Assembly: GCA_009885185.1 (NCBI GenBank)
Contig: VFLF01000014.1
Span: 1-11,205 of the forward strand
Source: Nitrosomonadales bacterium
GTDB taxonomy: Bacteria; Pseudomonadota; Gammaproteobacteria; Burkholderiales; SG8-41
Length of the DNA: 11,205 nucleotides
Direction: 5' to 3'
The notes beneath the pieces were generated by a model. It was not told the DNA's origin. It worked only from the letters and a program-made list of their open reading frames with translations, and made no database searches. The position numbers and the translations under genes are program-made. Shown here one piece after another: positions 7,819 to 11,205 of the stretch (within the stretch, counting starts at the first letter, position 1; every line of letters begins with the position of its first letter).

Positions 7819-8207
7819 GACAAACCAAACCAAAAATTAGCGTTTGCAAGCCGAAGAATCCTAAGAAAATTTCTGCTGGGTTCCGACCCACTGGGCTTTA
7901 ACCGAACCGCCTCCCGAACCGGTTTTCTGAAAGTGGCAAGAGGTTGTGGTGTAACCCGAAGAAAGCAATCGAGTTACGCAAAATTTGTTCCGAACTCCTG
8001 CCGAACGGTGCCGCTGCGAGGGCCTCCGAAGTGGGCAGTTGCGAGCCGAGCCGGAGGGGCGCCTACCGAAACCGCACAGAGGTTATGCGACGTGGGCCCG
8101 AGGCGACGCGCGCGGGGCAGCCGATGGGGCTGGTGATCACGGCACCGTAGCGGCCACGCAGGGGAACACTCTCGCGACAGCGGCGTAGCGGTAGCGTCGA
8201 GGTTGCC
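7819..8207. other. 389-bp gene-free block after the broken tRNA; candidate structured RNA
   Basis: No reading frame here looks like a real protein; the open frames at 7933-8188 give Arg/Gly/Pro-rich translations typical of GC-rich noncoding DNA. Several short pairings exist: TGGG/CCCA (7877-7890), AACCG/CGGTT (7900-7924), a 7-bp GTGTAAC/GTTACGC stem with one G-T pair (7950-7979), CCTCCG/CGGAGG (8023-8057) and CAGCC/GGCTG (8119-8132). The first 60 bases are AT-rich, the rest strongly GC-rich. It could be an intron, a structured noncoding RNA, or debris left by an insertion in the tRNA. I recognise no known family. Confidence 0.4.
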
Positions 8208-8675
8208 CTAATTACGCGGAAACACGACTTCGCCCATTGGAACGGCGGTTACGCTGTTTTGCGGCGAGCCGTCGATAAGTCTATCCGAGTAAGTCAGGTA
8301 GACCAGTACGTTGCGTTTGCGATCAACCATACGGACCACGCGCAACTTCTTGAACAACACCGATATTCGCTCGCTGAACATTTCTTCCTGTGGCGGCAGA
8401 GACTTGCCTTTAAACGAAATGGGACCGACCTGACGACAAGCGATTGATGCTTCAGACTTGTCTTCCGCAAGTCCAATGGCACCTTTGACGCCGCCAGTCT
8501 TGGCGCGCGACACATAACAGGTCACTCCGTTAACCTTCGGGTCGTCATAGGCTTCCACCACGACTTTGTGGTTAGCACCGATCAAAATGAACGCAGTGGA
8601 CACTTCACCAATCTCATCTGCACGAACGCATGCGACGAGAGCCAAGGTTAAAAGTACGATCGACAGTTTCGTCAT
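8208..8675 (-). CDS. creA: CreA family exported protein
   Basis: This 155-residue protein clearly matches E. coli CreA along its length: EIGEVSTAF, IGANHKVVVEAYDDP, VTCYVSRAKTGGVKGAIGLAEDKS, SIACRQVGPI, LFKKLRVVRMVDRKRNVLVYLTYSD and the near-terminal GSPQNSVTAVPM. CreA's function is unknown; in enterobacteria it is encoded next to the CreBC two-component system, which is not seen here. The N-terminus MTKLSIVLLTLALVACVRADE is an export signal. LVAC also fits a lipobox (Cys16), so it may be a lipoprotein or be cut by signal peptidase I after VRA. Cys53 and Cys80 could form a disulfide. The ATG at 8675 is preferred over the TTG at 8705 because a strong Shine-Dalgarno run (GAGGGGG) precedes it and the signal peptide then starts normally. 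Confidence 0.95.
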   Translation of the reverse strand: MTKLSIVLLTLALVACVRADEIGEVSTAFILIGANHKVVVEAYDDPKVNGVTCYVSRAKTGGVKGAIGLAEDKSEASIACRQVGPISFKGKSLPPQEEMFSERISVLFKKLRVVRMVDRKRNVLVYLTYSDRLIDGSPQNSVTAVPMGEVVFPRN

Positions 8676-8714
8676 GGATGAGCCCCCTCGGTTTTTGCCT
8701 TCCAACGAATTGAT

Positions 8715-8720
8715 ATTATG
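8715..8720 (-). promoter_or_regulatory. Possible -10 box (CATAAT) for creA
   Basis: On the minus strand CATAAT, one base off consensus, ends about 40 bases upstream of the creA ATG. The -35 region is poor. This is a tentative call from one hexamer. Confidence 0.3.
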
Positions 8721-8887
8721 CCGCCAACTCCTTCTTACGTTGTCCGTGAACGGTCATAGATCTTATGTACGATATCGCACGGAGTATTTAACACAAGGCG
8801 ATTAGTATTCTGCTGACATGAGCGCTCTTTAGTGCAGCAATTCTCGTTTGGAACGATGGTCGCTCAATCGAATCAAGGAGACGCAAA

Positions 8888-9046
8888 ATAAGTATCGGAC
8901 TAATTCTTTTGATTGTGCTGGTGCTCGCGCTTGTCGGTGTGATTCCGGTATGGGGGCACAGCAGCAGTTGGGGTTATGGCCCCAGTGGCGGTATCGGATT
9001 GGTAGTTTTGATAATTGTGATTCTGCTTTTGATGGGCAAGATCTAG
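8888..9046 (+). CDS. DUF3309 family small membrane peptide, apparent ATA start codon
   Basis: A 52-codon frame encodes (M)SIGLILLIVLVLALVGVIP, then VWGHSSSWGYGPSGGIG, then LVVLIIVILLLMGKI and a TAG stop. That is the DUF3309 pattern: a short hydrophobic helix, a Trp/Ser/Gly/Tyr-rich turn with WGYGPSGG, and a second hydrophobic helix, about 50 residues in all. The function of the family is unknown; its members are probably inner-membrane peptides. The codon at the family's normal start is ATA, not ATG, yet a good Shine-Dalgarno sequence (AAGGAG at 8875-8880) stands seven bases in front. The same frame has no ATG, GTG or TTG between this point and the upstream stop at 8819. Either ATA is used, which is rare, or the start has mutated. 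It is followed 52 bp later by csbD, with which it may be co-transcribed. Confidence 0.8.
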   Translation: MSIGLILLIVLVLALVGVIPVWGHSSSWGYGPSGGIGLVVLIIVILLLMGKI

Positions 9047-9098
9047 CCGTTATCTTTTATCGCGTTGAGTTTAGAACTTACAACAGGAGCAATCAAAT

Positions 9099-9281
9099 AT
9101 GAACAAGGACCAAGTGAAGGGCATGGTGAAGGATGTTGCCGGAAAAGTCCAGGAACAAGCGGGCAAGCTGGTGGGAAGCAAGGAACAACAGGTCAAGGGG
9201 ATCTCAAAACAGATTTCCGGGAAGGTGCAGAAGGGCGTCGGCGACGTCAAGCAGGCAGTTAAAAATAGCAACAAGGCCTAA
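9099..9281 (+). CDS. CsbD family stress-response protein
   Basis: A 60-residue hydrophilic, Lys/Gln/Gly-rich protein (MNKDQVKGMVKDVAGKVQEQ, then AGKLVGSKEQQVKGISKQ) with the repeated K-G-x-x-K-x-x-x-G-K-x-Q pattern of the CsbD family. Family members are small, helical and soluble and are typically induced by general stress; their molecular role is not established. A Shine-Dalgarno sequence AGGAG (9085-9089) precedes the ATG at good spacing. It lies just behind the DUF3309 peptide, a pairing that fits a small stress-inducible unit. The protein is slightly shorter than typical members (about 65-70 residues). Confidence 0.92.
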   Translation: MNKDQVKGMVKDVAGKVQEQAGKLVGSKEQQVKGISKQISGKVQKGVGDVKQAVKNSNKA

Positions 9282-9293
9282 CCGAAAGGTACA

Positions 9294-9307
9294 TTGCCAA
9301 CTGGCAA
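9294..9307. repeat. Short inverted repeat behind csbD
   Basis: TTGCCA (9294-9299) and TGGCAA (9302-9307) flank two bases. The stem is short and has no T-run behind it, so it is at best a weak terminator. Confidence 0.25.
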
Positions 9308-9447
9308 CTTGGTCAATTGTGCTGAATCTGACGTGCACAATAGTCTGCTGTTGATTGCATTCCTAATTGGCCGGGATCGTTTTTGAGATGGCGTGTTTAC
9401 TTGAAGTTACATCGATCGTGGAGAACATCTATCTAACTGGATTTCCT

Positions 9448-9478
9448 CAAAGGGCATTAACCTCAATTTGACCCTTTG
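9448..9478. repeat. 7-bp inverted repeat upstream of the small basic protein gene
   Basis: CAAAGGG (9448-9454) and CCCTTTG (9472-9478) are perfect inverted repeats with a 17-nt loop, ending about 48 bases before the ATG at 9527. They could be an operator or a leader hairpin. The rest of the 9282-9526 gap shows nothing else I can support. Confidence 0.35.
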
Positions 9479-9526
9479 GCAATTCAAACAGCTTCCGTTT
9501 TTAATTTTTCGAAATACAAGACTAAA

Positions 9527-9736
9527 ATGACAAAATCTCGTACTGCGACAAAGCGCAAAGCATCTCCTTCCGCCACCAAAGACAGTAAGCGGAGTCGGTC
9601 GCGTAACGACGATGCGAAACCAAAGGCGAAAGGACGCGACTTGACCGCTACTGACGGAGCTACTTCTGGAATTAATGGAGTCCCATCGGGTGAAGGTTCT
9701 CGTGAGTTTCCAGACGCGGTTTATCTCGATCGGTAG
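9527..9736 (+). CDS. Small basic hypothetical protein
   Basis: From the ATG at 9527 this frame gives 69 residues. The first half is very rich in Lys, Arg, Ser and Thr (MTKSRTATKRKASPSATKDS) and could bind nucleic acid. The second half is a low-complexity Gly/Thr/Ser stretch ending in REFPDAVYLDR, which looks conserved rather than random. The frame also continues upstream to a TTG at 9476, but the ATG gives a more natural start. No clear Shine-Dalgarno sequence precedes it. There is no signal peptide or membrane segment. I do not recognise the family and assign no function; it may not be a gene. Confidence 0.5.
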   Translation: MTKSRTATKRKASPSATKDSKRSRSRNDDAKPKAKGRDLTATDGATSGINGVPSGEGSREFPDAVYLDR

Positions 9737-9823
9737 TTTGAATTCGGCGACTGTCGTTGGAGGTGGCTTGATAGGGGCGTAGTTCGATTACTTAACAGTG
9801 TTCCGTGAAAAAATGGCGTGTAA

Positions 9824-10066
9824 CTACAAGTTTTTGTATGCCTTCGCCATTTGTGCGCCTCGATCAGTATCCTTCAGCCCTCGTTTTAAGTCCGTTGCGG
9901 CTTGTTTGATAATTTCACTCGGCTTACCGGACTGAGCGTCTGCAGATTCGTCATGTTCGTGGGGCAGTCGAGGCACGACCGCCTGTGAAATGCTGATTTT
10001 TACCTTTCCTGCTACTTTAGGTCGCTTAAGGCCTGCTGGCGTTGATGCCGAAGTGCGAGTTGCCAT
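9824..10066 (-). CDS. Small conserved-looking hypothetical protein (LPHEHDES / DTDRG motifs)
   Basis: An 80-residue soluble protein with a basic, Thr/Ser/Ala/Pro-rich N-terminus (MATRTSASTPAGLKRPKVAG). A middle motif VVPRLPHEHDESADAQSG follows, then an amphipathic C-terminus with IIKQAATDLKRGLKDTDRG. The combination LPHE(H/R)D-S and DTDRG resembles short hypothetical proteins I associate with Burkholderiales genomes, but I cannot name a family or a function. A GGAG Shine-Dalgarno sequence lies five bases before the ATG, which supports real translation. No signal peptide or membrane helix. It is transcribed opposite to its neighbours, and 279 bp separate it from the next + strand gene. Confidence 0.7.
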   Translation of the reverse strand: MATRTSASTPAGLKRPKVAGKVKISISQAVVPRLPHEHDESADAQSGKPSEIIKQAATDLKRGLKDTDRGAQMAKAYKNL

Positions 10067-10270
10067 CTCATCTCCATTATCGAAAGATTCACTGGTTGGA
10101 AGTGCGTAATCTTGTTCGGTGCTGTCCTACTGGGACTAAGATGTTTACAAATGTCAGCGGTTTAATCCGTGTGGTATCGCACTGAGCTGATATAAAGGGG
10201 TAATGGCGCGGTGGTGGTGAAGCCTTATCGACCTGACCCCCGCATTTGATCCGAAACAAAGTTAGAGTCT

Positions 10271-10310
10271 GCTCGGATGGGGCAGTCAATATTAAGCCCT
10301 TTTATCGAGC
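10271..10310. repeat. Imperfect inverted repeat upstream of the membrane protein gene
   Basis: GCTCG (10271-10275) pairs with CGAGC (10306-10310), with AT/AT inside and GGGC/GCCC near the loop, leaving one bulge and a mismatched section. It ends about 35 bases before the ATG at 10346 and could be a leader hairpin or operator. Elsewhere in the 10067-10345 gap only a TATAAA at 10191-10196 stands out, without a -35 partner. Confidence 0.35.
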
Positions 10311-10345
10311 AGCCGTGCCGCCTAATTACACATTAAGGATCTCAC

Positions 10346-10639
10346 ATGCCCGCTTGGATTCCGTTGATAAAGGTTGTATTGCCTTATGTGGCACCATTCT
10401 TTGCGGCAACACTTCCCGCGTTCACCAAGAAGAAAAGCGAAAGAGCCGATCCTGTTGTTAATCAGCAGATCAGTGAGCTCCAAGGGGCCGTGAAAACGAA
10501 TGCTGAGTCTATCGCGGCGATTGCCAAAACTTTGACGGAGGCGAACGAGGCGATGCAACAAAGCCGGCTACTGGTATTCGTTGCAATTGGAATAGCGGTT
10601 TTTTCCCTTGCAGTCGCAGTGGCGGCATGGCTCAGGTAG
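10346..10639 (+). CDS. Hypothetical protein with hydrophobic ends and a helical middle
   Basis: A 97-residue protein with three parts. Residues 1-26 are hydrophobic (MPAWIPLIKVVLPYVAPFFA) and may lie in or on the membrane. Residues 27-72 are charged and helical (KKKSERADPVVNQQISELQG, then KTNAESIAAIAKTLTEANEA) with coiled-coil-like spacing. Residues 73-96 form a clear transmembrane helix (LLVFVAIGIAVFSLAVAVAA). A Shine-Dalgarno AAGGA (10335-10339) precedes the ATG by six bases. The layout recalls short conserved proteins of phage or island origin, but no family can be named. It stands in front of the putative lipoprotein gene on the same strand and could share its transcript. Confidence 0.7.
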   Translation: MPAWIPLIKVVLPYVAPFFAATLPAFTKKKSERADPVVNQQISELQGAVKTNAESIAAIAKTLTEANEAMQQSRLLVFVAIGIAVFSLAVAVAAWLR

Positions 10640-10729
10640 TCCTGTATGCTACCTCAGGCGAGCTTAGGGACCCAAAAGATTCGTTCAATTGCCTTAAGAC
10701 TGAGCGCTGTGCTGCGGCCGCCTACCTTT

Positions 10730-11089
10730 ATGACGACAGGACTAATAGCCTTTCCAATTCTGGTGATGCTGACCTTCGCAGGATGTGCGTTGGCGCGAAA
10801 AGATGCGTCTGTCACAACTGTAAGCCACCGATTCATACACCCTCCACAACAAGCAGCCTCATGTTTTGCACGCAATGCCGAAGAACATAGTTCTGCGCTT
10901 GTGTCTGAGGTCCGCCAGCCCGATGCACGGGGGCATGTAGAAGTAATTGTACGTGTTAAAAATGGTGTTACTTATGCGATAGCGGAGCTTCGACCGATGG
11001 GCGCAGGGTCGAATGGCACGATTAGGCTCGCAGTCTTTTCATCGGGCGGCAATCAAGAGTTGGTCCGATCGCTGGTCGAGAGCTGCTGA
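10730..11089 (+). CDS. Putative small lipoprotein, hypothetical
   Basis: From the ATG at 10730 the protein has 119 residues. It opens with a lipoprotein-like signal, MTTGLIAFPILVMLTFAGCA, where Cys19 would be lipidated; the -3 residue is Phe rather than the usual Leu, which weakens the lipobox. The mature part is about 100 residues with HPPQQAASCFARNAEEHSSA, VEVIVRVKNGVTYAIAELRP, and a Cys at the very C-terminus (Cys119) that may pair with the Cys in AASCFARN. An upstream in-frame ATG at 10646 would add 28 residues and bury the signal, so the later start is preferred, although neither has a clear Shine-Dalgarno sequence. I do not recognise the family; the pattern fits a small periplasmic-facing envelope protein. 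Confidence 0.6.
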   Translation: MTTGLIAFPILVMLTFAGCALARKDASVTTVSHRFIHPPQQAASCFARNAEEHSSALVSEVRQPDARGHVEVIVRVKNGVTYAIAELRPMGAGSNGTIRLAVFSSGGNQELVRSLVESC

Positions 11090-11108
11090 TATATTGGCGC
11101 TGATTGAA

Positions 11109-11205
11109 TTATTTCAGGCCCGATCCGTCCTTTGCGCCCGGCCTCTTTAGCTTCTTCCTAATACCACCCGCCGCTTTCTCAGCGGTCTCGGAAACGTTCC
11201 GATAG
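11109..11205 (-). CDS. Possible 3' end of a gene cut by the window edge
   Basis: On the minus strand one frame is open from the window edge to a TAA at 11109-11111 and gives 31 residues, with ETAEKAAGGIRKKLKRPGA in the middle. The other two minus frames contain stops. The peptide is basic and Ala/Gly-rich and resembles the tail of a small soluble protein, but 31 codons are too few to be sure it is coding. Confidence 0.35.
   Translation of the reverse strand, partial: YRNVSETAEKAAGGIRKKLKRPGAKDGSGLK

Noticed and set aside
7873..7898. Degenerate T-arm and 3' acceptor of the tRNA
   Set aside because: GCTGGGTTCCGACCCA looks a little like a T-arm, but the stem is only 4 bp, the loop has 6 instead of 7 bases, and the following bases do not pair with GGGCCCT.
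7933..8188. Three overlapping open frames of 67-68 codons on the + strand
   Set aside because: All three frames are open over the same GC-rich stretch and give Arg/Gly/Pro-rich translations without domain-like pattern or a clear Shine-Dalgarno sequence; typical of noncoding GC-rich DNA.
8566..8805. Open frame on the + strand across the creA 5' end
   Set aside because: It overlaps the well-supported creA gene and its upstream region, with no domain-like sequence.

Overview
The window looks like a chromosomal segment from a Gram-negative proteobacterium, most likely a betaproteobacterium. Three things point there: the gene order yqeY-dnaG-rpoD (the macromolecular synthesis locus), a primary sigma factor with a long Lys/Ala-rich N-terminal extension, and a set of small envelope and stress families (CreA, DUF3309, CsbD) common in that class. 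No species can be named from the sequence alone.

Positions 1-4803 are core information-processing genes on the + strand. They are the 3' part of yqeY, dnaG (primase) and rpoD (sigma-70). A consensus TATAAT lies in front of rpoD and a strong intrinsic terminator follows it. Next come a Tat-exported caspase-like (peptidase C14) protein with an extra C-terminal beta-type domain (4878-6449, + strand) and, convergent to it, an FMN-dependent old yellow enzyme of the YqjM/XenA type (6491-7672, - strand).

At 7780 a tRNA gene with anticodon CAT (elongator Met or, more likely, Ile2) begins correctly with acceptor strand, D-arm and anticodon loop. It stops being a tRNA right after the loop, at 7818. 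The following 389 bases (7819-8207) hold no convincing gene, are rich in GC and short inverted repeats, and may be a structured RNA, an undescribed intron or the scar of an insertion. This is the most unusual place in the window.

From about 8200 to the end the sequence changes character. By eye it is more AT-rich, and it consists of small, loosely packed accessory genes: creA (-), a 52-residue DUF3309 membrane peptide whose start codon appears to be ATA (+), csbD (+), a small basic protein (+), a small conserved-looking hypothetical (-), a protein with hydrophobic ends around a helical middle (+), a small putative lipoprotein (+), and the possible 3' end of a further gene on the - strand at the right edge. 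The broken tRNA at the border suggests an accessory block inserted at a tRNA, but no integrase is visible.
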